This document shows positions 26,600-35,723 of a stretch of 64,000 bases of DNA, piece by piece (the stretch's first letter is position 1; each line of letters starts with the position of its first letter). The notes under the pieces were generated by a model. The model was not told where the DNA came from. It saw only the letters and a list, made by a program, of their open reading frames with translations, and did no database searches. The DNA is from Flavobacterium crassostreae (GTDB lineage: Bacteria > Bacteroidota > Bacteroidia > Flavobacteriales > Flavobacteriaceae). Location of the stretch: positions 2,232,001-2,296,000 of the forward strand of contig NZ_CP017688.1 in the NCBI RefSeq assembly GCF_001831475.1. Direction: 5' to 3'. The position numbers and the translations under genes are program-made.

Positions 26600-26727
26600 A
26601 CCGCCAACACACAGTTGTGGTTATTGCTGGCATTTTTGGAATTAATTTTTTAGTTTATGTTTTGTGGTTACAGATAATTTACGCTTTTCAAATCCGCAAC
26701 AACCACAACTGCGGGAACGTTATGGGC
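26600..26727 (+). other. attC 29
   Basis: R'' ACCGCCAAC 26600-26608, R' GTTATGGGC 26719-26727. Arms AGTTGTGGTTATTGCTGG / CCGCAACAACCACAACT. Confidence 0.9.
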
Positions 26728-26747
26728 AAGGCTAACAAAAGACAACG

Positions 26748-27356
26748 ATGAAACTAAAAGACATTTTTTCTGATATTAATACAAAGGTTTTTGTTGTAAC
26801 AGACCAAAACGATGAGAACGAACTTAATTGGACTATTGAGCCAACAAACTTTCATTTATTACCAGAAGAAGATAATTATTATTTCGTAAAAGCAAAGCAA
26901 GTTTCTACCAATAAAACAACCGACTGTTTCATTGGAATAATGACACCTGAAAGAATTGCAGAAATAATAATAAAAAGAAATATAATTAGACAGACAAAAG
27001 TTGAGAGTATTTATGACCAAAAACAGACAATAATTCCAGCAGTTGCATCTGAATGTTATGGTAATTATGAATTGTTTTACGCAAAAGAAAACCCTCAAAT
27101 TGGCATTGACATATTGAAAGACGGGCTTACCAAATCGACAAATAAAAACGTTGTTTCAGAAGACCTTGGTTATATTCTTCGTGACGAAAAACGAACAGAA
27201 GAAGCTATTGAAGCATTTAAAATAAGTGAAGAATTTGGACCTTCTTCTGAATATACTTTTTGGGAACTATCTGAACTATATGCCGAAATAGGACTAATTG
27301 AAAAGCAAAGTGAATACAAACAAAAGTTTAAAGACAGCGGTGGAATTGAACTTTAG
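26748..27356 (+). CDS. Hypothetical protein with TPR-like C-terminus
   Basis: 202 residues, soluble. The N-terminal ~80 residues form a beta-rich domain (VFVVTDQNDENELNWTIEPT; YYFVKAKQVSTNKTTDCFIG). The C-terminus has two TPR-like helix pairs (EDLGYILRDEKRTEEAIEAF; SEYTFWELSELYAEIGLIEK). The layout resembles immunity or adaptor proteins but gives no specific function. Less AT-rich than its neighbours. Single gene of cassette 30. Confidence 0.62.
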   Translation: MKLKDIFSDINTKVFVVTDQNDENELNWTIEPTNFHLLPEEDNYYFVKAKQVSTNKTTDCFIGIMTPERIAEIIIKRNIIRQTKVESIYDQKQTIIPAVASECYGNYELFYAKENPQIGIDILKDGLTKSTNKNVVSEDLGYILRDEKRTEEAIEAFKISEEFGPSSEYTFWELSELYAEIGLIEKQSEYKQKFKDSGGIEL

Positions 27357-27368
27357 GCGAATAAGCCC

Positions 27369-27506
27369 TGCCCATAACACACGCTACAAGCAAGCTGGGC
27401 AATTGGCTTAATTTGAAGATGGTTTTGTATTTGAAAAATTAGTTTTAAACCGAAAGATTACGCATTTTTAATCCCAGCCTGCATGTAGCGCGGGAACGTT
27501 ATGGGC
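27369..27506 (+). other. attC 30
   Basis: R'' TGCCCATAAC 27369-27378, R' GTTATGGGC 27498-27506. Epsilon-like arms CGCTACAAGCAAGCTGGG / CCCAGCCTGCATGTAGCG; centre GGCTTAATTTGAAG. Confidence 0.9.
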
Positions 27507-28114
27507 TAGTTTTGCCCATTTTGTGCAGATAAAGCCGTTTTTATAAGAAAAAACTGTTTATAATTTTAAGGTTTAGGGTTCTTAATTCCTAAAAAAGCGT
27601 AAAAAAACTGGATTCTTAAAAGCCAAAAAAAACATTTTGTTGTTTAAAGAATATATTTCTAACCTGAAAATAATCCAAAACAAAATAATGACATAAAACA
27701 GCGTGATTTGTAGTTTACAGAGTGATTTTTTAAAATAAGAAAACCCCCAAGTTGAAGCGCAAACGGCATTTTATCAGCTTGACTAAAAAAATAAATAAGT
27801 GTAGTTTGTGTTTTACAAAGTGATTTTACAAATAAGAAAAATCTCGGATTTAAATCTTAAAACGGGATTTTATCAGCGAAAATTAAAAACTAAAATAGAG
27901 TGATTTGTTCTTTAGAAAGTGAGAATCTAAATAAAAAAATCTCGAATTTAAAACCAAAAAATATTTGCGTTTTTAGGTTTGTGAAGAAAAAACCAGCCCA
28001 TAACAATCGTCTTAACTAATTTGCAGATTCTGTGGAATTATCGTTTTTAATTGTATATTCGTTACAGCAAAGGTAATCGTATCCAAAGCCTGCAAACTAG
28101 TTAAGGCGGGAACG
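27499..28114 (+). mobile_element. ORF-less cassette family A, copy 7
   Basis: 616 bp. Its first half matches copy 4 (CTAAAAAAGCGTAAAAAAAC and AACCCCCAAGTTG). No gene. Confidence 0.85.
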
Positions 28115-28122
28115 TTGTAGGC
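27996..28122 (+). other. attC 31
   Basis: R'' GCCCATAAC 27996-28004, R' GTTGTAGGC 28114-28122. Alpha arms. Confidence 0.92.
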
Positions 28123-28730
28123 AAGTTGCGCCCAAATCGCGCATAATTAACCTTTTAATTAAGAAAAAACTGTTTATAATTTTAAAGTTTAGGTTTCTTA
28201 ATTCCTAAAAAAACGCAAAAAAATGTATTCTTAAAATACAAAAAAAAGATTTTGTTGTTTAAAGAATATTATTTCCAACCTGAAAATAATTCAAAACAAA
28301 ATAATGACCTAAAACAGCGTGATTTGTGGTTTACAGAGTGATTTTTCAAACAAGAAAATCCCAAAGTTGAAGCGCAAACGGCATTTTATCAGCGTGACGG
28401 AAAAAATTAAATGAGTGTGATTTGTGTTTTACAAAGTGATTTAGCAAATAAGAAAAATCTCGGATTTAAATCTTAAAAAAAATCAACAACGAAAATAAAA
28501 AAACTGAAATAGAGTGATTTGTTCTTTAGAAAGTGAGAATCTAAATAAAAAAATCTCGAATTTAAAGTAGGAATTTGTTTGTGTTTTTAGGTTTATGAAG
28601 AAAACAACCAGCCTACAACAATCGCCTTAACTAATTTGCAGATTCTGTGGAATTATCGTTTTTAATTGTATATTCGTTATGAAGAAAAACATCCGTATCC
28701 AAAGCCTGCAAACTAGTTAAGGCGGGAACG
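28115..28730 (+). mobile_element. ORF-less cassette family A, copy 8 (R-box variant GTTGTAGGC)
   Basis: 616 bp, direct neighbour of copy 7 but with the other R-box/terminal-stem variant. Three repeat units; no gene. Confidence 0.85.
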
Positions 28731-28738
28731 TTAGTGCC
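28611..28738 (+). other. attC 32
   Basis: R'' GCCTACAAC 28611-28619, R' GTTAGTGCC 28730-28738. Alpha arms. Confidence 0.92.
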
Positions 28739-28932
28739 AATGCTAAAAGACAACCCTAACACGGTGGGCATATTTTTAAAAAATGACCCCAATAAGCTCC
28801 TTCGACAAAACTCTGAGACAGGCTCGCCACGACATTTTGCAATTTATTTGAATTTTTAGCCGACAGTAATTCATTTATATTCAGTATGTTAAAAAATAAT
28901 TTAAAAAAACATTTTGTGGTTCAATTAAATAA

Positions 28933-28948
28933 TTAGACATTTGTCTAA
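28933..28948. promoter_or_regulatory. Palindromic operator of the ArsR-type regulator
   Basis: TTAGACATTTGTCTAA is a 6-bp perfect dyad (TTAGAC/GTCTAA) with a 4-bp spacer, 37 bases before the ATG of the ArsR-family gene. Size, symmetry and position fit autoregulation by that repressor. Confidence 0.65.
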
Positions 28949-28984
28949 ATATTTAATTATCGTATTCAACAAACAAACAAAAAA

Positions 28985-29245
28985 ATGAACGATGTATTTA
29001 AAGCCCTGAACGACCCTACACGAAGGGAAATTCTAAAAATGTTACGCAAACGAGACATGACAGCAGGAGACATTGCTGCCAAGTTTGACATGACTGCACC
29101 TAGTATTTCGCATCATCTTGAGAAGCTAAAACGTGCTGGACTTGTAACAACCGTAAAACAAGGACAATACGTACTTTATTCAATTAACACAACAATTGTG
29201 GACGACTTACTTCAATATGTATTAACACTTAAAAAAAAAATATGA
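28985..29245 (+). CDS. sdpR: ArsR-family repressor, SdpR-like
   Basis: 86 residues, essentially one winged helix: FKALNDPTRREILKMLRKRD and GDIAAKFDMTAPSISHHLEK, followed by the wing GLVTTVKQGQYVLYSI. No metal-binding CxC is seen, as in the SdpR branch. It overlaps the following SdpI-like gene by 4 bp (ATGA), the same order as Bacillus sdpRI. In that system SdpI binding sequesters SdpR at the membrane and de-represses the operon. A palindromic operator lies just upstream. Confidence 0.85.
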   Translation: MNDVFKALNDPTRREILKMLRKRDMTAGDIAAKFDMTAPSISHHLEKLKRAGLVTTVKQGQYVLYSINTTIVDDLLQYVLTLKKKI

Positions 29246-29901
29246 ACAAGTATCTTAAAGAATCAATATTATGGGCTTTTGTAGCATTGCCCTATGTTTA
29301 CCTTACAACAATCTGGAACAAATTGCCAGAACAAGTACCAACGCATTTTAACATCGAAGGCATTGCGAACGATTGGTCAAGTAAAACCACTTTGTTATTT
29401 ATTCCAGGAGCGTTAGGAATTGGGATTTACTTTTTAATGCTTATTATTCCAATTCTTGACCCAAAAAAGAAAATTCAGCAAATGGGAGACAAGTATTACA
29501 CCTTGCGTTTTATGCTAACAATTTTCTTTTCACTCTTAGCAACCTATCTTTTATATGCAAGTGACACAGGTAGTTTAAAAAACCCAAATATGTTATTTGC
29601 TTTAATTGGTGTTTTGTTTGCTATGCTTGGCAATTACTTCCAAACCGTAAGACCAAATTATTTCATTGGAATTCGCACTCCATGGACACTTGAAAATGAG
29701 CAAGTCTGGAAAAGCACACATCGTTTAGGTGGTCGAATTTGGATAGTAGGTGGTGTCCTTATAGCCATTCTTGCTTTTTTTATTAACAACAACCATCTGT
29801 TCGCTATTATATTCGGTGTAATAATATCCCTAATCATAATTGTACCAGTGGTTTTTTCCTACACTGAATTCAAAAAAGAAAAGAACACTCTAGATCAATA
29901 A
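29242..29901 (+). CDS. sdpI: SdpI-family immunity/signal membrane protein
   Basis: 219 residues, about six membrane segments. DUF1648-type opening (LPYVYLTTIWNKLPEQVPTHF-IEGIANDWSSK) and the SdpI motif NYFQTVRPNYFIGIRTPWTL followed by VWKSTHRLGGRIW. In Bacillus this protein gives immunity to the SdpC toxin and inactivates SdpR. Here no SdpC-like toxin is in the cassette, so it may defend against a toxin from another cell or sense an envelope compound. Confidence 0.87.
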   Translation: MNKYLKESILWAFVALPYVYLTTIWNKLPEQVPTHFNIEGIANDWSSKTTLLFIPGALGIGIYFLMLIIPILDPKKKIQQMGDKYYTLRFMLTIFFSLLATYLLYASDTGSLKNPNMLFALIGVLFAMLGNYFQTVRPNYFIGIRTPWTLENEQVWKSTHRLGGRIWIVGGVLIAILAFFINNNHLFAIIFGVIISLIIIVPVVFSYTEFKKEKNTLDQ

Positions 29902-29930
29902 ATAATTACAAAAACAAAAAAATAATCCAC

Positions 29931-30884
29931 ATGAAAAAAATAAACATATTTATAGCACTTTTATTGTTTGCAACGCTAACAGTAAAGGCTTCAATAATTA
30001 AAGACACTATATCTATTGAATCAAAAATCATATTACAAACTAAAACAGGAGAAATCTACGGGACTTTAACAACCCCCGAAAAGTTTGACAAAATTCCTGT
30101 TGCATTAATCATTGCAGGGTCTGGGCCGACAGACAGAGACGGAAATAACCCAATGATGAAAAATAATTCGTTGAAAATATTAGCATCTGAATTATCAAAA
30201 AATGGCATCGCAACATTGAGGTATGATAAAAGAGGCATTGCAGAAAGTAAGGGCGCAGGAAAAAGTGAATCAGACCTTCGTTTTGACGACTATGTTAACG
30301 ATGCAAAAGAATGGATACAATTATTAAAAAAAGATAAACGGTTTTCAATAGTTATTGTCATCGGACACAGCGAAGGTTCGCTAATCGGAATGATTGCAGG
30401 AACATCAGTAGACAAATTTATTTCTATTGCAGGTGCAGGTCAATCAGCTGACAAAATTATAAAAGAGCAATTGAGTTCTCAACCAAAAGTAGTTCAGGAC
30501 TTATCATTCCCAATTATTGACAGCTTAAAAAGCGGAAAAACTATTGATAATGTTCCTCCAATGCTTAACTCACTTTTCAGACCGACTGTTCAACCTTATA
30601 TGATTTCATGGTTTAAATATGATCCTCAAAATGAAATTAAGAAACTATTCATTCCGACACTTGTTTTACAAGGCACGAATGATATTCAAGTATCAATTGA
30701 AGATGCCAAACGGCTTTCAAATGCAAACCCCAAAGCCGAACTGGTGCTTATTAATAACATGAATCACATATTCAGAATTATAGACGGAGACAAACAAGCA
30801 AACATAGCAACGTATAATAAGGGTGATTTACCGATTTCAAATGAATTAGTAAAAAGTATTACTACCTTTATTCTCAAGGACTGA
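29931..30884 (+). CDS. Secreted alpha/beta hydrolase
   Basis: 317 residues with a signal peptide (MKKINIFIALLLFATLTVKA). The alpha/beta hydrolase fold is shown by an oxyanion/early motif IAGSGPTDRDGNN, YDKRGIAESKG, nucleophile elbow GHSEG (Ser147), the acid in LVLQGTNDIQVS and the histidine in NNMNHIFR. It resembles DUF3887/YbbA-type periplasmic hydrolases common in Bacteroidota. Third gene of the SdpRI-like operon (29 bp gap), so probably co-regulated; substrate unknown. Confidence 0.85.
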   Translation: MKKINIFIALLLFATLTVKASIIKDTISIESKIILQTKTGEIYGTLTTPEKFDKIPVALIIAGSGPTDRDGNNPMMKNNSLKILASELSKNGIATLRYDKRGIAESKGAGKSESDLRFDDYVNDAKEWIQLLKKDKRFSIVIVIGHSEGSLIGMIAGTSVDKFISIAGAGQSADKIIKEQLSSQPKVVQDLSFPIIDSLKSGKTIDNVPPMLNSLFRPTVQPYMISWFKYDPQNEIKKLFIPTLVLQGTNDIQVSIEDAKRLSNANPKAELVLINNMNHIFRIIDGDKQANIATYNKGDLPISNELVKSITTFILKD

Positions 30885-30932
30885 CCGAATGTTATACAAA
30901 ATCATAATTGGGAAGAGACGGACGAATAGCAC

Positions 30933-31069
30933 TGGCACTAACACGGGTTTGGCAAAAGTGGCGGTTCAGTGCTCCGCAGACACATTTGTGGTTAATCAAA
31001 GTTTGGTTCTCCGCATCAACATTTGTGGTGAAAATCGCCACCTTCGCCAAGCCCGAAACCGTTATGGGC
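30933..31069 (+). other. attC 33 (AAACC-GTT variant)
   Basis: R'' TGGCACTAAC 30933-30942, R' GTTATGGGC 31061-31069. Arms GGGTTTGGCAAAAGTGGCGG / CGCCACCTTCGCCAAGCCC; centre contains a near-repeat ACATTTGTGGT twice. Confidence 0.88.
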
Positions 31070-31681
31070 TAGTTTTGCCCATTTTGCGCAGATAAAGCCG
31101 TTTTTATAAGAAAAAGCTGTTTATAATTTTAAAGTTTAGAGTTCTTAATTCTTAAAAAAACGCAAAAAAAATGGATTCTTAAAAGCCAAAAAAAATATTT
31201 TGTTGTTTAAAGAGTATTACTAAAAAACTGAAAATAATCCAAAACAAAATAATGACATAAAACAGCGTGATTTGTTGTTTAAAGAGTAAATCCGATAATA
31301 AGAAAACTCCCAAAGTTGAATCGCAAACGGCATTTTATCAGCTTTACGGAAAAAATTAAATGAGTGTAATTTGTGTTTTACAAAGTGATTATTCAAATAA
31401 GAAAAATCTCGGATTTAAATTTTAAAACGGGATTTTATCAGCGTTACGGGAAAAATTAAAAAAGAGTGATTTGTTCTTTAGAAAGTGAAAATCTAAATAA
31501 AAAAAATCTCGAATTTAAAGCCAAAAATATTTGCGTTTTTAGGTTTGGGGAGAAAAAACCAGCCCATAACAATCGTCTTAACTAATTTGCAGATTCTGTG
31601 GAATTACCGTTTTTAATTGTATATTCGTTATGAAGAAAAACATCCGTATCCAAAGTCTGCAAACTAGTTAAGGCGGGAACG
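31062..31681 (+). mobile_element. ORF-less cassette family A, copy 9
   Basis: 620 bp; its first ~270 bp are nearly identical to the left part of copy 12 (GATTTGTTGTTTAAAGAGTAAATCCGATAATAAG). No gene. Confidence 0.85.
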
Positions 31682-31689
31682 TTGTGCAC
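31562..31689 (+). other. attC 34
   Basis: R'' GCCCATAAC 31562-31570, R' GTTGTGCAC 31681-31689. Alpha arms. Confidence 0.92.
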
Positions 31690-31713
31690 AAGCTTAACCC
31701 AAAAAGGAAGAAA

Positions 31714-32216
31714 ATGTCATTTATAAATAATTTAGCAAAAGGATTTGTTCGTTCAGCCGTTAACCAAGTTGGTCGTGATGGTGGAAAAGTAATAAAGTTT
31801 ATGGAAGTTCTCATTCAACTCCAATAAACATTACAGAAAATAATAATATAAATGTTTCCGAAAATCTAATTGAGGAGAAAGAATATGTTTTTATAAAATT
31901 TTTATGGGCAATTTTATTATCCGCATTAATTCCTTTAATTGGAAGTTTAATAGTTATATATCGTGGTTATGTAAATATCAAAAAAAACAATATTAAAATG
32001 TATAAAATTGAGAAACAACCTGTCTATTCAATTGACCGAAGATACACAACAGGAAAAAGATTCGACGGTTATAAAGAAATAAAAGTACCCGTTTATATTG
32101 AAATAGATGAAAAACAAAAAGCTAAAAACAAATTTAAATCAATTGGTTATTTTACAATCGGTTTTTTAATTTTAATTATATATATCATTTCCCAAAATAA
32201 ATATTTTAACAACTAA
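31714..32216 (+). pseudogene. Frameshifted membrane protein gene
   Basis: A frame beginning MSFINNLAKGFVRSAVNQVG, then GRDGGKV, stops at 31827. In another frame NKVYGSSHSTPINITENNN is open from about 31791 through two membrane segments (FIKFLWAILLSALIPLIGSLIVIY and a C-terminal FTIGFLILIIYIIS) to 32216. Read together they make one plausible protein of about 165 residues. A short deletion near GGAAAAGTAATAAAG would explain the shift. The 72-codon piece from ATG 31998 could still be made alone. GGA of the SD-like AAGGAAGAAAATG lies 25 bases after the crossover G. Confidence 0.6.
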
Positions 32217-32226
32217 ATTAAAAAAA

Positions 32227-32661
32227 ATGAAAAAAGTCCTTATTGCAATTTTTTGCTTCGCTACATTGGTTTCTTGTGAGAAAAAAGAAGATAAAATGAA
32301 AGAGAATATTACTTTAAAATTAAAAGAACAGCTAAAAAATCCAGATAGTTTTGAATTTGTTAGTATGAATATATCAAAAACTTTTACCGTTAAAGAAAGA
32401 AAGCAAACTACAACATTAAAAAGTTTGAATGAAATAAAAGAGATAAATAAACAACTTCCATCAGAAGATTTATTAAAACATATTGAAACTGAATATAATT
32501 TTTTAGAAAAACAAACTGATGAAAATAAAGAAGCTGTTTATTATGTTGATTTTGTTGCAAAAGGAACAAACAGTTTTGGTGGAATCATACAATCGAAATA
32601 TTCAGCAACTGTTCTAAATGATGAAAATCTAACAGTTTTAAGTATCAGTAAAAACGACTAA
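32227..32661 (+). CDS. Small lipoprotein
   Basis: 144 residues with a lipobox LVSC (Cys17) after MKKVLIAIFCFATLVS. The mature part is charged (KMKENITLKLKEQLKNPDSF), a pattern seen in small Bacteroidota lipoproteins with a 'LKDPDSFE' phrase of unknown function. It follows the frameshifted gene by 10 bp in cassette 35 and probably shares its transcript. Confidence 0.72.
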   Translation: MKKVLIAIFCFATLVSCEKKEDKMKENITLKLKEQLKNPDSFEFVSMNISKTFTVKERKQTTTLKSLNEIKEINKQLPSEDLLKHIETEYNFLEKQTDENKEAVYYVDFVAKGTNSFGGIIQSKYSATVLNDENLTVLSISKND

Positions 32662-32668
32662 AAAGCCA

Positions 32669-32796
32669 GTGCACAACAGCTGTTTTGAGCTAGCTGGAGT
32701 TTAGTGGAATTACCGCTTCGCATCAAGTTTTCGTTAAGCCGTAAATTGAGCGATTACGAACTTCCAGCCATCTCAAAGCAGCAAAACGTTGTGCGT
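32669..32796 (+). other. attC 35
   Basis: R'' GTGCACAAC 32669-32677, R' GTTGTGCGT 32788-32796. Gamma arms; centre GTGGAATTACCG. Confidence 0.9.
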
Positions 32797-32853
32797 CACT
32801 TTGGAGCAACAGAAGTAGAAAAGAGAACATAAAATAACAAGAAATAAACTATA

Positions 32854-34002
32854 GTGATTTCAGAGAACATAATTGCAGAAAAATTTTATGGATTAGATCA
32901 TCTAAGAGCATTAGCAATTTTGTTAGTTTTCTTTTTTCATTATTTCATATTAAGCGGAGGAGAACCTAAATGGTTACCAGATTATGCGAAATTTGGTTGG
33001 ACAGGAGTTGATTTATTTTTCGTGTTAAGTGGTTTTTTAATTTCATCCCAATTGTTTTTAAAAATTAAACAAGAAAAGAAAATTTCATACAAAGAATTCT
33101 TTTTAAAAAGATTTTTTAGAATTATTCCAGCATATCTAGTTGTTGTTGGAATTTATTTTATTGTTCCTCTTTTTCGAGAAAAAGAAAGTTTACCACCAGT
33201 TTGGAAATTTCTGACGTTTACTCAAAACTTTGGAACTAACTTGAAAGATTTTGGAACATTTTCTCACGCTTGGTCGTTATGTGTAGAAGAGCATTTTTAC
33301 TTTTTCTTACCAATTATCTTAATAATATTGAAAGCCAAAAATCTTTTTAAAAAATCATATTGGTTATTAGTGATTCTCTTTTTAATCGGTTTTATAGTTA
33401 GATTTTATAGTTGGAATAACTTTTACATTCCAAAAATAAACGATGAAAACTCATGGCTATATTGGTACAAATTTATTTATTATCCAACTTACAATAGACT
33501 TGACGGACTTTTAGTTGGAGTTTCAATTGCAGGTATTTATCAGTTTCTTCCAAATTTATGGGACAAAATTTCAAAATTTGGAAATCTGAACCTAATTGTG
33601 AGCTTCTTGATTTTGACTTGTGCATATTTCTTGTGTTATGAAGAACGAACGTTTTACGCTTCCATTTTTGGCTTTCCATTGGTTGCAATTGGTTACGGAT
33701 TTTTAGTAATTGGAGCAATTAGCCCAAATAGTTTTCTTTTTAAATGGAAATCAAAAACAACAACATTTATTGCATCATTATCATTTGCAATTTACTTAAC
33801 TCACAAAGGAATAATTCACATAACTCAAAATTTATTTGAAAATATAAACGTAGAAAGTAATTTAATGATGTTTATTTGTATTGTAACTTGCATAATTGGA
33901 GCATATTTTCTGAATTTAGCAATCGAAAAACCATTTATGAAATTGCGAAACCGAATAATTAAAAATAAAAAAAGCGAACGCACAACAACCATTTTGAGCT
34001 AG
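32854..34002 (+). CDS. Acyltransferase family 3 membrane enzyme
   Basis: 382 residues from GTG 32854, about ten membrane helices. The family signature is clear: GLDHLRALAILLVFFFHY near the N-terminus (catalytic His within FFFHY), WTGVDLFFVLSGFLIS, KRFFRIIPAYL, and FSHAWSLCVEEHFY. These enzymes O-acetylate or acylate sugars of lipopolysaccharide, capsule or small molecules. The reading frame continues into attC 36 and ends at its TAG, so the last ~8 residues are encoded by attC sequence. Confidence 0.9.
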   Translation: MISENIIAEKFYGLDHLRALAILLVFFFHYFILSGGEPKWLPDYAKFGWTGVDLFFVLSGFLISSQLFLKIKQEKKISYKEFFLKRFFRIIPAYLVVVGIYFIVPLFREKESLPPVWKFLTFTQNFGTNLKDFGTFSHAWSLCVEEHFYFFLPIILIILKAKNLFKKSYWLLVILFLIGFIVRFYSWNNFYIPKINDENSWLYWYKFIYYPTYNRLDGLLVGVSIAGIYQFLPNLWDKISKFGNLNLIVSFLILTCAYFLCYEERTFYASIFGFPLVAIGYGFLVIGAISPNSFLFKWKSKTTTFIASLSFAIYLTHKGIIHITQNLFENINVESNLMMFICIVTCIIGAYFLNLAIEKPFMKLRNRIIKNKKSERTTTILS

Positions 34003-34105
34003 CTGGAGTTTAGTGGAATTACCGTTTCGCATCAAGTTTTCATTAAGCCGAAAATTGAGCGGTTACGAACTTCCAGCCATCTCAAAGTGGCATAACGTTG
34101 GCAGT
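33978..34105 (+). other. attC 36
   Basis: R'' ACGCACAAC 33978-33986, R' GTTGGCAGT 34097-34105. Gamma arms. Confidence 0.9.
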
Positions 34106-34121
34106 AATACTAAAAATCCGA

Positions 34122-35321
34122 GGAGAATTCAATAACCTAGCGCAACAAATGATAAATTTTATCTTTGTTGAATTATGGAAAAAAAGTACAAGCGATTATC
34201 CTTAGAAGAACGTATTATAATTGAGACATTACTTAAGGAAAACAGGACCGAAAACTACATTGGAAAGCAATTAAATCGAAATCGATCTACCATAACCCGA
34301 GAAGTAAATCTTTGGGTAAGAAACCCAACCGATATTTACAAGGCTGATTTAGCACATTGGTATGCTTTAGAAACCAATAAAAACAAAAGAACTCAAGACA
34401 AAATAAATTCATATCCTAAACTTAAGATATTCGTTTACAGAAGCTTATTAAAAGGAACGAGCCCTGAATTAATGGCTGGACAAATCAAGTTATTATATCC
34501 AAATGACCCTATCATGTCTATTTCTTATGAATCTATATATAAACATATTTATAGGTCTAGGCAGTCTACTTTAGGCAAAAAACTAATCAAACTCCTCCCC
34601 TATCATCATCACAAAAGACGAGACAAAAGAAAATTTGGTAAAAAAAGAACACGGATCAAAGACCAAGTCAGTATTGACCTAAGACCTATTGAAATTGAAA
34701 AACGTCTGGAAGCAGGGCACTTAGAAGGTGATTTGATGATTGGTGTCGGACACAAAAGTGCCATTGGAACCATCGTAGATAGAAAAACTAGATATGTTAT
34801 TATTGTACCAATCAGCAACAGAAAATCAAAAACAGTAACTCATGAATTTGCAAAGCTGTTAAATAAACATCCTCAATACCTCAGAAAAACAATGACTTAC
34901 GATAACGGAATGGAAATGGCTAATCATAAATGGCTCTCTGAAAAGACTGGAATGGATATTTATTTTGCACATCCTTACTCCTCATGGGAAAGAGGCACAA
35001 ATGAAAATACTAATGGACTAATTAGAAGGTTTTTACCCAAAGGAACCGACTTTAACACAATAACTACTGAAGAGCTGAAACGAATAGAAAACAACCTAAA
35101 TAACAGACCTAGAAAGGTTTTAGGTTTCAAAACACCTAATGAAATGAGGAACCAAGAAATTAATAAAATCAGTAACACACAGGCTTAATTTTGGAAATAA
35201 CTTTTGGCTCCTTAAAAAGCCAAAAAAGTTATTCTAAAATTAAGCACATTATCTAAGAAAAATACTAAATTTGATTTATTAAAAATAACTAACGATGTTG
35301 CGCTAGACCCTTGAATCCGCC
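34122..35321 (+). mobile_element. IS30-family insertion sequence, copy 1
   Basis: About 1200 bp. Left GGAGAATTCAATAAC..CTAGCGCAAC, right GTTGCGCTAG..TTGAATCCGCC; imperfect 25-bp inverted ends. A 3-bp duplication CGA flanks it (34119-34121, 35322-35324). The left end is exactly 25 bases after the G of the attC 36 crossover GTT. A TATCTTTG box (34160-34167), like the Bacteroidota -7 element, precedes the transposase. Confidence 0.88.
34175..35188 (+). CDS. IS30-family transposase
   Basis: 337 residues. N-terminal HTH (RLSLEERIIIETLLKENRTE..IGKQLNRNRSTITREV), then the DDE core: GHLEGDLMIG (Asp), TYDNGMEMANH (Asp) and SSWERGTNENTNGLIR (Glu), ending KTPNEMRNQ. Intact and full length. Its direction matches the cassette genes in all three copies. 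Confidence 0.94.
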   Translation: MEKKYKRLSLEERIIIETLLKENRTENYIGKQLNRNRSTITREVNLWVRNPTDIYKADLAHWYALETNKNKRTQDKINSYPKLKIFVYRSLLKGTSPELMAGQIKLLYPNDPIMSISYESIYKHIYRSRQSTLGKKLIKLLPYHHHKRRDKRKFGKKRTRIKDQVSIDLRPIEIEKRLEAGHLEGDLMIGVGHKSAIGTIVDRKTRYVIIVPISNRKSKTVTHEFAKLLNKHPQYLRKTMTYDNGMEMANHKWLSEKTGMDIYFAHPYSSWERGTNENTNGLIRRFLPKGTDFNTITTEELKRIENNLNNRPRKVLGFKTPNEMRNQEINKISNTQA

Positions 35322-35723
35322 CGAAATAGAAATGACGAAAGTAGTTTTTAAAGAAATTGAAATTAATAATTGGATTGAATATATCGAACTTAAATTTGCT
35401 GACAAAAATTACTTCGAAATTGAAAAAAACACAAAAGAAGAACAAGAAGAGTTTATAAAAATTAACAGTAAAACAAATAAAACGAAAATATGGTTTAATG
35501 GACTTCATGGTGAAAATTTAATACTTTATGATTGTCAATATTCAAGTGAAGAAACTCAAAGTTGGAGCGGAGAAAGTTGTGCTGCCGACCCAGAAAAGTA
35601 TGGGGTTTTTAATCAAGAAAACTTAAATAAAATAAATGACATTTTAGAAATTCCAATTTACAAAGGTTGGTATTGTTTTGACCCCTATAAAACAAGAGTA
35701 TTATTGTAAATTTCGATTATTAT

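Noticed and set aside
28739..28984. CCCTAACACGGTGGGCA near 28755 as another attC
   Set aside because: R''-like bases only; no complementary right arm or R' follows, and the cassette ends around it already match.
34609..35178. Reverse-strand ORFs inside the IS30-like transposase (also 54125-54694 and 63790-63999)
   Set aside because: Shadow frames of the transposase, hydrophobic by codon mirror effect only.
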